From Plantago major (lineage: Eukaryota > Streptophyta > Magnoliopsida > Lamiales > Plantaginaceae): a stretch of 64,000 nucleotides of DNA. The notes under the pieces were generated by a model. The model was not told the DNA's origin, did no database searches, and saw nothing but the letters and a program-made list of their open reading frames with translations. The position numbers and the translations under genes were made by a program. The stretch lies in the NCBI GenBank assembly GCA_026545765.1, contig CM048844.1, positions 16,996,237-17,060,236 of the forward strand, written 5' to 3'. Of the stretch, positions 34,779 to 52,615 are shown piece by piece (the stretch's first letter is position 1; each line of letters starts with the position of its first letter).

Positions 34779-34879
34779 TGAATTTAATGAACTTAAGAGA
34801 ATGAATCAAGAAAGTGAATCAAGAGAAATGAATCAAGATTTGAATCGAATCGAATCGAATGAAGCCAGAAGAAGTAGCC
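34035..34879. mobile_element. PIF/Harbinger-like MITE with TTA duplication
   Basis: The flanks carry TTA on both sides (34032-34034 and 34880-34882), and the inverted ends are GGCTCTGTTCTTTTC and GAAGAAGTAGCC. Inside each end is an array of GAATCGAAT / AATCAAATC repeats. The element interrupts an older CAGTTCAG-type foldback repeat (about 34010-34970). No transposase is present. Confidence 0.7.
34709..34778. repeat. (AAT)n microsatellite
   Basis: About 22 uninterrupted AAT/ATA triplets lie inside the Harbinger-like MITE. Confidence 0.95.
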
Positions 34880-36490
34880 TTAGTTGTTTTTTATACTATA
34901 AATAAATTCAATTCAGTTCAGATCAGTTTCAGTTTAGTTCAGTTTATATGAAGAGAACAAAGCCTTACGTATATATACAAATGATAGTAAAAAGATAGAT
35001 GGCTATGACCATCTTTGATCTATCCTGGTTGGCGAGTTTTATGTATTTATGACTTATTTATTTATTACGCATAAACATATGTTTTTTTTTATACAATTGT
35101 GGGTGGATCGGATAAGTGGCGGGTTGGACGGGATCAAATGGCGAGTTAAGAAAAAATTACAGGTAAGAGGTCCGCGGTTTACGGGTGGGTTGGAGGGTGT
35201 TACGAATCAAGCTGATCGGGAGCAGCTCGGTCAAAGATCGACGCAAGCTCGAGCAACACAAGCTTGATCGCGAGCAAGCTCGACTTGCTATCGATCAAGT
35301 CACGAGCACTCGACAAAAAAGCTCGATTGCTTGTGAGTAACTCGTGAATACATAAATAAAGATATATTTATAATTATATATGTATTTATAGTTGTATTTA
35401 AAAATGTCTTTAAAAAAAAAAAGTAACATATTGATCTTGAAAAAATTATTTGTGAAAATATTAAATAGTACTGTTTTTAAACTAAATATGTCATTTTAAA
35501 TAATTATTAACCGCTCACGAAAAGCTCGTGAGCAAGCTAGAAATTTGAACGATCACATAATTTAAAAGCTCAACAAAGATCGTGTTCGATGTCAACTTAA
35601 CTTCTATGAGACTATCAGACACTTGACAAGGCCCACACTCTATTCGACTCGGCTTGCACAATGAAGGAAATTATTGCACACCCCTTATTTTAGCCATACG
35701 TAAATAATGTCATTTGGCCTTTGAGGTTACCAAAAGAACGAAGCACGAATGTATACAAAACGTCAGGCTGAGGGGCCGGCTTTCCTTTTGTTTTGGCCGG
35801 AAGCCAAAATTATTGTCAACTTGCCCTTTATTTTTATCATTGTTATTATTCATTTTGCCCTCAGCTAATGTGTCGACGGGGAAACCGAGAGGCACATCCC
35901 AAGCTCAATTCTTCTAAATTTGTTCTACATTTTCGGAAAGAAAACTGCACCTTCTTATGATGAGTAGACTCTCTGAAACTTATTATTAACGTTATACTTG
36001 AGTAACTTGTGTTGTAGATTAATACAGGTCTAATACAAGTTTAATGAAATTATTCGGATGCAGGAATAACTTCATTTCTGGCCAATCTTATCACTCTGCA
36101 CAAGACTTGGTCCATTAGAGTCTGTTGGGTAATAAACATGTCATGTGATGCTCGGGCTGTTACTATCAAACATACAAGTCATCTGACAGTAACAAGATTA
36201 TGACTTGTAGAACGTGATACTCGTTTACACATTAGTCCTTCAATGCTTACAGATTAAAACAGTAAATTATGTTCTAAATGTGGCAAACTGTGAACAAAAG
36301 CCGCTCCAACCCTCCCTATAATTCCATCAGAACTTCAAAAAATGCGCAACAAATTTATGCAGGGTAGAAACCTGAAGTTTCAGCCACTTCTACATTCTGG
36401 TGCACTTGTGTAGATTTGTTTCGCAGCAAGGACGATTTTGAGGTACTATGAGAGCAGATGCGGCAAAAGAAAATCATTAGCTGATGTACC

Positions 36491-41864
<5,374 letters not shown>

Positions 41865-42354
41865 TTTTGGGGAATAGAAGAACCAGCTGAAGAAGAAGAA
41901 GAGTAGAAGACGAAGATTAGAGTGGTTTAAAAGAGGTTTTGTTTGGTTTATAGATACATTTTTGTTTGTTCAAACGCACTGAGATGGAGTTCGATTTGTT
42001 CAATGCGTATTATGACATGGTTCAGCCTATAGCGTTCGGCCACGTCTTTTTATCATGATACGTATGTACTCCACGTATACTTAATTAGCCACAGAGTTTT
42101 CAAATCAAGGTATTGACTAATTACAAGCTATACAACTAGTTTTATGACAAGTCAACTTTCATTAAACCTAATTAAGGGACTGCACTGGGTCTATACTAGA
42201 TGTCATACTTACATCGTGATCGAAATGTAGTTTTAAAAGTATCACGTCGTATTATATCAAATAGTTAGTTCAGACATATTTCTCAGATTCTAAAATTTGT
42301 ACATGAGGGAGATTCAGCTATATGCATCTATCAAGATTAGAGACACGTTATTAC

Positions 42355-42618
42355 CAGTCTCACCCCCTATTTTGAAGGGCCTTCATTTTAAATTTCAGAT
42401 TATGTATATATCCATTTTCATACAATAATTTAGCATTAAAATCCATGTCTCCAAGTGGTTAAGTTTATATCTATTTTACAAAAGGTCTTGGGTGATTCAT
42501 AAAAGTGTAAATATTTTTATTTTATTTATCTTGAATATTTTTTTTCTTTCATTATATTATTTTTAGGGTCCCAATTAAAATTTCGCACAGGGACACCTAA
42601 ATCCCCGGGGCGGCCCTG
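42355..42618. mobile_element. hAT-like MITE with 8-bp duplication GTTATTAC
   Basis: Perfect 8-bp direct repeats GTTATTAC lie at 42347-42354 and 42619-42626. The element begins CAGTCTCACCCC and ends GGGGCGGCCCTG. The right end, CCTAAATCCCCGGGGCGGCCCTG, is closely similar to the right end of 43177-44001. Confidence 0.8.
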
Positions 42619-42626
42619 GTTATTAC

Positions 42627-43176
42627 TACTATTACTACTCAATCATGAACTAGTTTTGACCCGGGGCTTTATATTCTTGGCTCTGCCACATTGATCGGGG
42701 AGTTGTGGCACCACTTCATCCTCCTATATCATGTTAGTACATTCAGCAACATAGTTAGAAAATGTTTGTATATGTAATTTCTTTTTATCCACATATCCCA
42801 TGTTAATGCATCCTCCTCGTCCTATCTCATGTCTTTACTGCAAGTAAATCCGCAATATTATTATATGTTCTTCTTGAATACGATGTTGCTGCCCTTACAG
42901 ACTCTCAATGGTGGTTTCAAATGATGCATCAAGTTGTCTCATATCCTTCATCATTTTTCCCTCTATGTTTAAAGTAGATGTCCCGACTGGTGTCGAGTTC
43001 CATTTGCATCAAATGGTATACCAATTGAGTTGTTTAATTCTTGGGTCGTAAAGGTTGTGTTACTAGTAAAAGTGTCCTTAACTACTCTTATGAGTTCCCA
43101 TTTTAATTCATAAAACTTAGTTGGCTCGTTTGCAAGAGTTTAGGATTTCTTGTTTTCCAAATCATCCACATACCAA
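42627..43176. other. Non-coding interval between two hAT elements
   Basis: No long reading frame and no recognisable gene. Phrases such as CAAGAGTTTAGGATTTCTTG look like anonymous intergenic DNA. Confidence 0.3.
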
Positions 43177-44001
43177 CGGGTCCGGCTAAGGCCCTGTGCG
43201 GGGAGCCCGCCCGCACAGGGCCCACCAAGTCAGGGGGCCTCATATTTTTTTTGTACAATAGTATATTGATATGTATTGGACGTTATTTAATGCTATAATG
43301 ATAGTGTGGCCTAGTGGTTATAAGTTTTGGTTAATGACTCTTTCCTATAAAGGTTACAGTTTCGAGACTTGTTGGATCCTATTCATTAACATGTTTTTCT
43401 TTTCCCTTTACTTCTTTCTGTTTCTTTTCAAAATTTTATTCTTCATTGTTAACTCCTTTACCTTTTTCGTTTCACATGTTAGATGTATCTTTTTATAATA
43501 ATGTTATGCAAATTAAATAAATCTTTAAAAAATATGTTTCTTCAGTTGGTATTTATATTTTTGGAACACCATATTTTTTTAGACCAATAATGTGCTTTTT
43601 ATAATAATGTTATGCAAATTAAATAAATCTTTAAAAAATATTTTTCTTCGGTTGGTATTTATATTTTTGGAACACCATATTTTTTAGACCAATAATGTGC
43701 TTTTTTTTTGTTATATTATTCTGCGGCGGAGATAGTTTCAATGTGTGACTCATGTTTAAATTGTTTTATTTCTTCAAAATTTAAGTATATCATTTTACTT
43801 ATATATTTTTAATATAATATCTACAAATATGATTATTTATTTTTTATTATATAAATATATATACTAGTAACAATATTCATTTTCACATTTTTAAATATTG
43901 TGTTTTATTTCCATTATAAAAAAAAAAAAGAATATAAACTATTATCCGGGGTCTAGTTTAAACTGTGGCACAGGGCCCCTAAAATCCCCGAGACGGCCCT
44001 G
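43177..44001. mobile_element. hAT-like element with 8-bp duplication CATACCAA, containing a SINE-like segment
   Basis: Direct repeats CATACCAA lie at 43169-43176 and 44002-44009. The left end CGGGTCCGGCTAAGGCCCTG and right end CCCCGAGACGGCCCTG form short imperfect inverted repeats. A nearly exact ~115-bp tandem duplication (TAATGTTATGCAAATTAAAT...) covers about 43497-43705. No transposase. Confidence 0.75.
43303..43372 (+). mobile_element. tRNA-derived SINE head
   Basis: The segment has an A box (GTGGCCTAGTGGTTATAAG) and, about 35 bp on, a B-box-like GGTTACAGTTTCGAGACTTG. This is the spacing and sequence of the polymerase III promoter of plant SINEs. A tail cannot be delimited; it lies within the hAT-like element. 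Confidence 0.45.
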
Positions 44002-44582
44002 CATACCAATTGACCATATAATTTGATTTGTACAGTTTAAGGCTAGGAGAAGATTATCTTAGTACCAGGAAATTGGGGAGGTGAAGTTCTGAATCAACGA
44101 GCATAACTGGTTAAGGATCGGATACTCAAAGAATAGTTGTGATGTAAGGTTTCGTCCTAAGTTTGGCATAGAGAACATGTAGAGAAATTAATCATATACT
44201 ACTTACGTCCCATGTCAGTTGTTCAGTTTAAACTAATTCGCAGTCAACAAAATTAAATTTTGATTGCGAATTAATATGAAACGGTAATGATAAAATCTTG
44301 AGCCCATTGCCATCTCTATCAAAATCGTTCGTGCAAACTTTCAATAAACTAGGGGTTTAACCGAGTTTCAACAATGGGGTTCGATGCTACATCTGAAGAA
44401 CTCGAAGGTGTTTTATGTAATTTACACTTCATTGCCCCCTTTTGTACTCGAATTCAATCCAATTCAAACAATTAGGGCACCACCATCTTTCCTTCTTCAT
44501 ACTCCAATCCTCTGCGATCGCTGTGCAAGCTGTACGCAGATAAAGAATAAGTTCAAAGCTCAATCCGACACAGAGCTAAACA

Positions 44583-47500
44583 ATGGCACAGCCCAGCAAC
44601 TCCGTACGTATACAACTCAGAACTCACGATGCTCTTCTATTTATGCCCGCAATTCGAAACCATACTTAGCTGAAGCTGGTTGCAAGATGTGATTTTTAAC
44701 TGGTTAATTTGCAGGCTGCTGGTGTGGACAACACTTTCCGAAAGAAATTCGACAGAGAGGAGTATCTGCAACGTGCTCGTGAGCGCGAAGAAAAGGCATG
44801 ATTTTCTTTTGCAGAACAAAATTGTCCATCTTCTCTTCATAATTCTGCTATTTACAGCTTCTGCTAACTGTTTTGCTATTATTTTTTCCAGGAAGCTGCT
44901 CGTTCAAAAGCTAAATGTAAGATATTTCGTGTGTTAAGCTGCATACTTTATTGTCCTCCTTTTGGGTTGTGTATTAGAACCATATGATGTTGGGAGTGAT
45001 CCTCTTTTGTATCTCATGTGCAGCTAGGGGTCCTCCCGTGCAGAGGAAACCGTTAAAGCACAGAGATTTCGAAGTGGACCTTGAATCTCGCTTGGGGAAA
45101 ACTCAGGTTAGCTGTTTGCTTCTGCTCAATGAAAAATATGCAAGATGTGCATATAATTTTATCAGAAGTAAAATAGCTATATTGAATGAGATGGAAAAAG
45201 TTTATCTTTCTTTGATATGGAAGAGAGGTACTTGAAGTTTCCGCGTGTTTAAAAGTGTACTGTAACTGTATGAATCGATTGGGAAAATGTCATAAAACTG
45301 ACTGAGATATAACAAAGTATAAAGATCTATAGGCTTAAATAGACACGATTTCTGATAGAGAAAATCCAGAATGAGAGATTTCATGCTGCTTCTATTGCTC
45401 TATTAAAGCAACAATTCAGGCCCCAAATCAAATTATATGCCAACATTGTAGACCTGGCATGAAATGAGAATTCTAGTTAGATAGTTACTTCACTACATAA
45501 GTAGTATTGTGATACCTATTGAAGTGAAAGCTAGTGTATGGTATCACAAGTTGATGATGCAGCTGTAAATTTCTCCGTCTTAGCTCCTAAATGGTGATAA
45601 ATTCCACACTCTTCAGAAGCTATATTAAGATGATAAATTGGTTCACTTGATAAAGTTGTATCCTTTCAGTTGGTCAATTTATGTTTTCTTTCTAGTATAA
45701 ATTCTTCTCCCTATGTGAAGTTTCTGTCATCATTTCTTCTTAGCAATATCTTGGAATGATTAATTATATTCATAGTCTTGCGTACCTATGTGATTTTTTT
45801 TTTCATGTGCAGGTTGTGACTCCCATTGCACCTCTAAGTCAACAGGTAATTTTCTGATTTACTCCTCTAGCTTGTAAGTAATTTTATTGCGTCTCGATTA
45901 TTCCTGCATTATTGAAAATTCTCTTGAGGACCAGATGGAAACAGAACATTAAATTTCCTCTCCAAGTTGCTTATGTCAGTCTACTGATAAATGCATGCTG
46001 AAACTATGCCAAGTAGTCATGTTATGTTGAGCATCCGTAGTATTGGGCTATATTCGTTAATTCTTCCTGCAGGCTGGATACTACTGCTCAGTCTGTGAAT
46101 GTGTTGTCAAAGATTCTGCTAACTACTTGGATCACATTAATGGGAAGAAGCGTATGTCATCCATAAATGTACAGTCTTGTTTTATATATCATTCCCTCTT
46201 AGATGAGTATGAATACTGACACAATTCCTTTCGGTCTTAGATCAACGAGCTTTAGGTATGTCCATGCGGGTTGAAAGGGCAACCTTGGAGCAGGTATGCC
46301 ATCATTTATGTGTTTTTAGGGCCTGCAACTTCTATAGTAATTCATGATATGACTATAGTGATATCCCATGTCTTTTAAAAATTACTATGTAGGCAACCTA
46401 GAGGTACCCCATTGACTAAGCCTTTTATTCAATAAAATAGATAAATGAACCATAAAACAAATCACATCAGGCAGAACATGAATTTCACCCTGGCGAAGAT
46501 ATCCTCTCTAAATCGCATATAAGTGGTAACCATGTGTACTTCAGTTATCCCTTAACTGCTCTACAAGTTCACGCTTATGTTTTCTGCATGGGGAGCACAT
46601 GCATAGAGAGAGGTATGTGTCCACATCATACATGACTGGACCTCGAAAGCATTTTTTCTTCCATGAGAGATATACCTACCTTACTGTAACAGCTTTTTTT
46701 GCTCACTATATCTATTGATTCTGTTTGATTAAACACACATCCATTAATTTCTCACAAAAGCCCAATATTCTGTCTGTTATAATTAATCAATGGCCTTATT
46801 ATGTCGTTCTACGGCTACGGCTTGTAATAAGTATCTATATATATTCATTTGTTTGTCACATTTTGCACGCTGCGTTTATGTTGTGTCTGTACTCTGTACA
46901 TACATCCTGACCTTATATACTGTATGCATATTTATGTAGAATTCATGACAAAATGTAGTGTTCTAGGTGTGGCTTTAGAAGTCAAAATGCTACGTGTTCT
47001 TTCTGTGGATCTCAATATATACATTGTAGATCTTGCTTATATTCTTCATACAGCAAGCTGCATTCATAAGATCATAGGGAAAATTACATATACCCCCTAC
47101 TACATTAAGATACTGGAGGAGAATTATTATCAGAAGATAAGATTTTCTCTGATTATAATACTGTCTTGCAGCTTTATATACTTGGTCTTAATATACTATG
47201 TGGGCACACAGGTTCAACAGCGTTTTGAAGGTCTGAAGAAGCGAAAAGATACTGGAGGCTTTACTGAGCAAGGTAAAATTGATTTAATAAGCCAGAGGTT
47301 CAGTCCCATCTTTCTTCCATATTTGCTCTTTCATTAGCATGTAGCGAATAAAAATGCATGGAGGGTTGATGAATAAAAAGACTGAACAATAATGCCAAGA
47401 GGATTTTTATGAAGGAAGATAAAGTATCAGTAAGACATTTTTTTCTGGGTGTATAGGCAAATATAAAGTACAACAATGTTAGTGTGACTATATGCTTCCA

Positions 47501-47893
47501 CTTGATAAAAATCTCTCCAGAGAATCACAGATAACTAAACCTTTTGTGTGCCGCACATTCATCTGGCTGTCTCCTGATTCTGCTGTGACTGACAATCTGT
47601 GTATTATATTCCCTGATTATAGATTTTGATGAGCGGATCTTGAAACAAGAAGAAGAAGAAGAGGAAAGAAAGCGTCTGCGCCGAGAAAAAAAGAAAGAAA
47701 AGAAGGTTTGTTTTATATTCTTTTCTTTTCTTTTTCCTAGTTGTGCTCGCTATTGTTTTCAACACACCATTTATGAATGCTAATGTCTGATGAAATTCTT
47801 CAGAAGGAGAAGACAGCTGAGGAGGAACCCGAGATCGACCCAGATATTGCATCTATGATGGGATTTGGAGGTTTTGGTTCATCCAAGAAGTGA
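44583..47893 (+). CDS. ZMAT2: U1-type zinc-finger protein, ZMAT2/Snu23 homologue
   Basis: Ten exons: 44583-44603, 44715-44795, 44892-44916, 45024-45106, 45813-45845, 46073-46151, 46241-46293, 47212-47272, 47623-47705, 47804-47893. They total 609 nt for 202 residues. Order: a basic N-terminal part ([20 protein letters not shown]), [13 protein letters not shown], the C2H2 U1-type finger ([19 protein letters not shown], then H in GKKHQ), [19 protein letters not shown], a Glu/Lys/Arg-rich helix and the tail [19 protein letters not shown]. Homologues are U4/U6.U5 tri-snRNP proteins (yeast Snu23) that leave as the spliceosome is activated. The intron after exon 2 has a GC donor (AAG|GCATGA). The gene looks intact; nuclear splicing role inferred from the family. 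Confidence 0.93.
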
Positions 47894-48388
47894 TTTTGCA
47901 AAAGTTGTTTCATATGAGAATTTTTAAGAACAATCTTCTCCTGATGTGGTATTGTGTTCTGAGTTGACAATGCTTGTGCTGTCGATTCTTGTGGGCTTGT
48001 AAATGATCTAATTATCAGTTGATAATTTGCTAGTCACATCTAGATTGTTCTATGATATCTGAACTTGTAACAAGACAGGCCAAATCTGGAGAAAGCATAT
48101 TATGCAATGTCTCTTGGAAGGTCATCAGGTTATCTTTTATAAATCACAAGGTACAATCCTGCCAACTTAAGATGTTATTTGTGTCATTATCTAGGGCTAA
48201 GATGGGATCTGTTAAACTTGAATTAGAGGGAAAGCATGAAATATAAATGCATGGAAAGAAAGTCAAAGGAAGATTATGGATTAGATTTCTTACAGAAGGA
48301 ATGAGATCATGCAAGCATTCTTTATAAACTACTTCACCAAGACCATAAGTCCATCAACTACTCCATCTCAAGCTATATTTCTCCTCCA
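47894..48388. other. ZMAT2 3' flank and dirigent promoter region
   Basis: The T-rich segment after the stop should hold the ZMAT2 3' UTR. No second gene is seen. The distance from the ZMAT2 stop to the next start codon is about 615 bp. Confidence 0.4.
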
Positions 48389-48394
48389 TATAAA
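48389..48394 (+). promoter_or_regulatory. TATA box of the dirigent gene
   Basis: TATAAA in the context CTCCATATAAACCTC lies 116 bp before the dirigent ATG, which would give a 5' leader of roughly 85 nt. Position and context are typical for a plant TATA promoter. Confidence 0.6.
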
Positions 48395-48509
48395 CCTCAA
48401 TTCTTGATCTTCTCAAGTACAGACAACACAATTTAACATTATCCATCAAGATTTAGCAATCCAGGACTAATCATAACAGCCTCAGCTCACAGAAAGCCGG
48501 AATTAAAAA

Positions 48510-49253
48510 ATGTTCATGAAATCATCAGTTTTCTTTGCTATGCTGTTTGCATCCATCTATCTGGCACCAATTGCATTTGCAGTTGATCCTCCTAAAGGAG
48601 TTCCAGTTTTCGAGATGTTCATGCACGACATACTAGGCGGTAGCAGCCCCACGGCCCGCCCTATCACTGGCTTGCTAGGGAACATATACAGTGGTCAAGT
48701 ACCCTTTGCAAGGCCTCTTGGATTCCTTCCTCCGAGCGGTGGAGTAGCCATTCCCAACGCCAACGGTGCAAATCCAACCATTAATCCCAACGGTGTTCCA
48801 CTAGGTACTGGCCTAGGTGGCACAGCCTTTGCTGGTAACCCCAACAACAACAATGGTCAATCAGTTTCCACCCAACAGTTAGGCCCTGATGGATTAGGAC
48901 TTGGCTTCGGCACGATAACTGTCATTGATGATTACTTGACCACGGCTCCTGAGCTGGGATCTCAGCAGTTAGGTAAGGCTCAGGGGGTTTATGTTGCGAC
49001 CTCTGCAGATGGGTCCACGCAGATGATGGCGTTTACTGCTATGATGGAGGGAGGTGAATTTGGGGATAGTCTTAACTTTTTCGGAGTGTTCAAGATCGGG
49101 AGCCCTATGTCTCGCCTGTCGGTGACTGGTGGTACCGGCAAGTTTAAGAACGCTTGTGGGTTTGCTGAATTACGCTCACTGATACCTGCTGGTCAGCATG
49201 TCTTGGATGGAATTGAGATGTTGCTGAGAATCGCAGTCCATCTTACTTATTGA
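48510..49253 (+). CDS. Dirigent protein, ESB1/DIR10-like extended type
   Basis: A single exon of 247 residues. Residues 1-25 form a signal peptide (ending PIAFA). VFEMFMHDILGG and ARPITGLLGNIYSGQVPFA follow, then a Gly/Asn/Pro-rich linker (about residues 85-125: NANGANPTINPNG, GNPNNNNGQS). The rest is the dirigent beta-barrel with GFGTITVIDDYLTTAPELGSQQLGKAQGVYVA, FFGVFKIG and SVTGGTGKFKNACGFAE. The long linker between signal peptide and barrel marks the subgroup with Arabidopsis ESB1 (DIR10). Dirigents steer coupling of monolignol radicals in the cell wall, and ESB1-type members pattern Casparian-strip lignin. A second in-frame ATG lies two codons downstream. No defects seen. Confidence 0.93.
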   Translation: MFMKSSVFFAMLFASIYLAPIAFAVDPPKGVPVFEMFMHDILGGSSPTARPITGLLGNIYSGQVPFARPLGFLPPSGGVAIPNANGANPTINPNGVPLGTGLGGTAFAGNPNNNNGQSVSTQQLGPDGLGLGFGTITVIDDYLTTAPELGSQQLGKAQGVYVATSADGSTQMMAFTAMMEGGEFGDSLNFFGVFKIGSPMSRLSVTGGTGKFKNACGFAELRSLIPAGQHVLDGIEMLLRIAVHLTY

Positions 49254-50030
49254 TCAGTTGATGATCAGTACTGTTGTGTGCTGCACTTGTGTTGTTTGTT
49301 TGTTTGAAGAACCTCTGCTTGATTGCTTATGGGGAGGTGAAGATATATGTATGTCTATGATACATGACTTCATGTCATGAACCTGATTACTTTTGTACGT
49401 TGTGCTGAAATTAATATATCAAGATAACATGTCCGGTAACCTTCTTGCATGTCAAAAAACATATAATCTCAGTGCCACATAGTACACCATTACCACCCAA
49501 CGTTTTCACGTAAAAAACAATAAAACCGATAAAATTCTTGGGTAGACCTACTCCCGATGACCAATAGATTCAATAAACGTGCTTCTAAGATGTAACGGCA
49601 CCAAATTAGAATCTAAATGCAGAATACAACAATATCTGACGGAGTCATGAGGTGGTCGAGCGGTATGTAAGCTGGGGGTACACGTAATAGGTGTTGAAAT
49701 TGAGTCCCAAGTATTCATATTTCAGTTAGTTAATTTATCATTTATCGTTACATAAACTTGCAATGTAATATGAAATACTAAAAAAAAAAAAAAAAAAATC
49801 CTCCTAGATCTAGATCAATAAAACTAGTATTGGAGTGAGAAATTGGAAAAAAACTAGTGTAGCAGCGAGATACTACTACTAGCCAATAAATTATAGGAAA
49901 TGTGTTAAATTTTAATTTTAAGGGTCGATACTGCGAAAAATAAAATAACCTGGGAGAAACGCAAATCGTCTAGTAATAGTAAATTTAACATTTTAGCAGT
50001 TGAAAGTCGATCGAATGCCCTAAAAACTCA
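49254..50030. other. Intergenic; SINE-like insertion at about 49646-49798
   Basis: The dirigent 3' UTR occupies the first part. At 49650-49720 an A box (GAGGTGGTCGAGCGGTATG) and a B-box-like sequence (GTTGAAATTGAGTCCC) precede a run of about 20 A at 49779-49798. That is the structure of a tRNA-derived SINE. No gene is seen. Confidence 0.45.
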
Positions 50031-50098
50031 GTAACGCTTCGTCTCCATTCCATCACCACACCTCACTTTCTCCGGTTCAGTCTGCAAATTCAGCTAAG

Positions 50099-50567
50099 GT
50101 ACGAATTTCTTGTGTTTCTGTTGATACAGATCTTCTTGTTTCATTGGTGACCATCAATTATTGGATGATTTTTAGTGTGAGAATCGTATAGATGAAAATT
50201 CGATTCCAGATTCTGATTTTGGTATATGAAATCCCTTTTGCTAGAAATTGATCGTTTTTAGTTTTTTCATTCTGTTTAATAGATCTGTTTCTGCTCGATC
50301 CGTTATATCATCGATAAGTTTTGGAGAATTCTAGATAGGTCGTGTTTTATCCACTGGTTATTGCTGCATACACGAATGTATTAGAACAACAATTTTCCAT
50401 CGATGTTATCTCGATTACTTGCTCTCGGTTTAATCTGTGGATATATGGTGTTTGTTGATGATCGGTATTCGAAGTTTGATGTGTATTAGAGGCTCCGTCT
50501 TATGTAGTTTTTTACATGTCAATTTTGATTTCTTAGAATTTGACTCAATGTGACTTATTGGTGGTAG
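50099..50567 (+). other. 5' UTR intron of SPCS1
   Basis: A donor (AAG|GTACGAATTTC) follows a CT-rich leader at about 50030-50098, and the acceptor TAG lies directly before the ATG at 50568. The T-rich 469-bp interval looks like a leader intron, common in plant housekeeping genes. Inferred from sequence alone. Confidence 0.6.
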
Positions 50568-50846
50568 ATGGATTGGCAAGGACAAAAGCAAGCGGAGTAC
50601 CTGATGCAGCTTCTGTTGGTAATTTTTGCGGGAGTGGCATTTGTCACGGGGTATGTCTTAGCGTCGTTTCAGACAATGCTCCTTGTTTACGCAGCTGGTG
50701 TCTCCTTGACTGCTTTAATTACTGTTCCCAACTGGCCATGGTTCAACCGTCATCCTCTCAATTGGTTGGACCCGAGTGAGGCTGAAAAGCACCCCAAGCC
50801 AGAGCCTGCTAGTCCTGCCCCGAAAAAGAAAGCGGCTAAGAAGTAG
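50568..50846 (+). CDS. SPCS1: Signal peptidase complex subunit 1 (SPC12 family)
   Basis: A single coding exon of 92 residues, the normal size for plants. It opens MDWQGQKQAEYLMQLLL and has two hydrophobic spans (about residues 14-34 and 38-56) joined by a short turn. Conserved VPNWPWFNRHPLNWLDP follows, with a lysine/alanine/proline-rich cytosolic tail ending KKKAAKK. SPC12 is a non-catalytic ER membrane subunit that assists signal-peptide cleavage and substrate choice. The overlapping frame at 50540 is a shadow. No defect seen. Confidence 0.95.
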   Translation: MDWQGQKQAEYLMQLLLVIFAGVAFVTGYVLASFQTMLLVYAAGVSLTALITVPNWPWFNRHPLNWLDPSEAEKHPKPEPASPAPKKKAAKK

Positions 50847-52615
50847 GTATTCTGGGGATGGTGTTCAGTACCAATTTTAATGTCCTCATAGTTACGTGCT
50901 TAAGGAGGTTTCAGACATTGAATGCAGTGTATTGGTGTTACATTTTTATGTCAATTTGGAACTTGGAAAAGCACGTTTTTCTCTTGAACTTTCACTTGAT
51001 AGCATTTATGAGCTGAAACTACACTAATGAAAAATTGATGTTCTCTCACCACCCTAGAGTATCAATGTGTAACCCTCACCTACAGCTCAAATAGTTTATA
51101 TTGCAGATGTTTTAGTTGGTTACACTGAGTTTTCTCACACTATATTATGCTCCAGTTTGGTCTCATAGTTACCTGACACGATTCTATCATTGGTTCTATA
51201 GTGAACAGTGAACCCGGTTATTAGCTTTGGCTTAGTTCATTGTCGTGGTTATAAGTTTGACTTGGATCTAGTAATATTAGATGGATGTTAAAAAATTGAT
51301 GACGTCCCTTTTCCTTTCAATGGATAATTTATATTGCTCAACAGGCTTCCCTTTGTATAAGACGCTGAATGATATCTTGCTGAATCTCATTTGTGTTCGG
51401 ATACTGATGCCCTTATTTGGTCATATTGAAGTCTAATTACTTGTGTGTCCATCACCTCCTGAGTTTTATGATCTTGGACATGGAACATCTATTACAGTTC
51501 TGAAACGAAAATAAACCCTTTACATCGCAGGAATGTGGTTGTAGGTTGAATTTGCGTCATCTGAAGGGTAAATTGCATTGTACCTGTGCTTGTTAAATGT
51601 CAAATTATGAATAATTAGCAACGGCAAGACTAGCTGATATTGTGTATTCATATACCGTCTTTCCATTGAAAAGAATCATCCATTTTTTTTTTTTTCGTGT
51701 TGGAGCTAATGTGCATTATAAGTAGACAGATTGAATACGAAACTTAAACTATTGGTATGGGTGCTGGGAGCCCCTCGTTTCAACCCCAGCTCTTGTGATG
51801 AGATAATAGAATTGCTGTCCTCGTTTATCTTTCCACCTCTAGGCTCAGTCCCATTAGTGCGTGTTTCAGTGAGTGAGATGGTGCTATTTCTCTAATCTTT
51901 AAATAGGATTTTTCCCGGTTATCTTCGCATAAATTCTTCTTTGCATTGGTTGTAGAAACGTTTTCTTTACCCTTTGAATTTGGAATATTGTCCTTAAGAA
52001 TCATTGATCATTCTAGCATTCTTTATTTGTGTCTCTATTCTTTTTGCGAATGGGATTGTAGGGCTGTTGTACCTTTTCAATCAGCAAACCTAATGATATG
52101 GCAAAGTGTCAATCTCGAAACACATGATTCAGAGTCTCAAGTTATCTTGTGGGTTGTAACACAAATTTAGTGTCAATGTGATTTAGTGCAGAATTCACCA
52201 AAATCTACTCCACCACAAGTACCTTGGAAGATGATGGATCAGAAACTCGCATAGCATCAGGATTGTTATCAAGTGACATATAATTCATATAAAGCTACTC
52301 ATATTAACAATAATATACTCGAGAACTATTGAAATCAGAGCACAACCACCACTAAGGTCTACTAACATAGCTAGCAAATTACCTGGCATAGTGCGTAGGC
52401 AATCTACGAACTTCTAGAGACAAATAACCCTCTACAAACTATCGTATATATTATCTTTACACAACTCAACTCGGCTATATCCCACCTATGGGTAGATCTA
52501 CAACTACAACAGGGTAAAAGGAAAGAAGTCACTAATACATCTTACATAATTAACTTGTACAATCATCTAGAGACATTTTATAAGCTTGCAGATGCTTATT
52601 TTCCCAACAACTGAA
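50847..52615. other. Intergenic, no gene
   Basis: The first 200 bp should be the SPCS1 3' UTR. A possible SINE-like piece lies near 51735-51800 (GGTATGGGTGCTGGGAGCCC, GTTTCAACCCCAGCTC), not strong enough to call. The remainder is T-rich and free of reading frames of note. Confidence 0.35.

Noticed and set aside
34579-34809. Small protein with a run of more than 20 leucines
   Set aside because: Translation of an (AAT)n microsatellite in a MITE.
46849-47337. 162-residue plus-strand frame
   Set aside because: It is mostly ZMAT2 intron 7 read through into exon 8; only [19 protein letters not shown] at its end is real coding.
51735-51800. Possible SINE or tRNA-like sequence
   Set aside because: A-box match is poor, and no poly-A tail or target duplication is visible.
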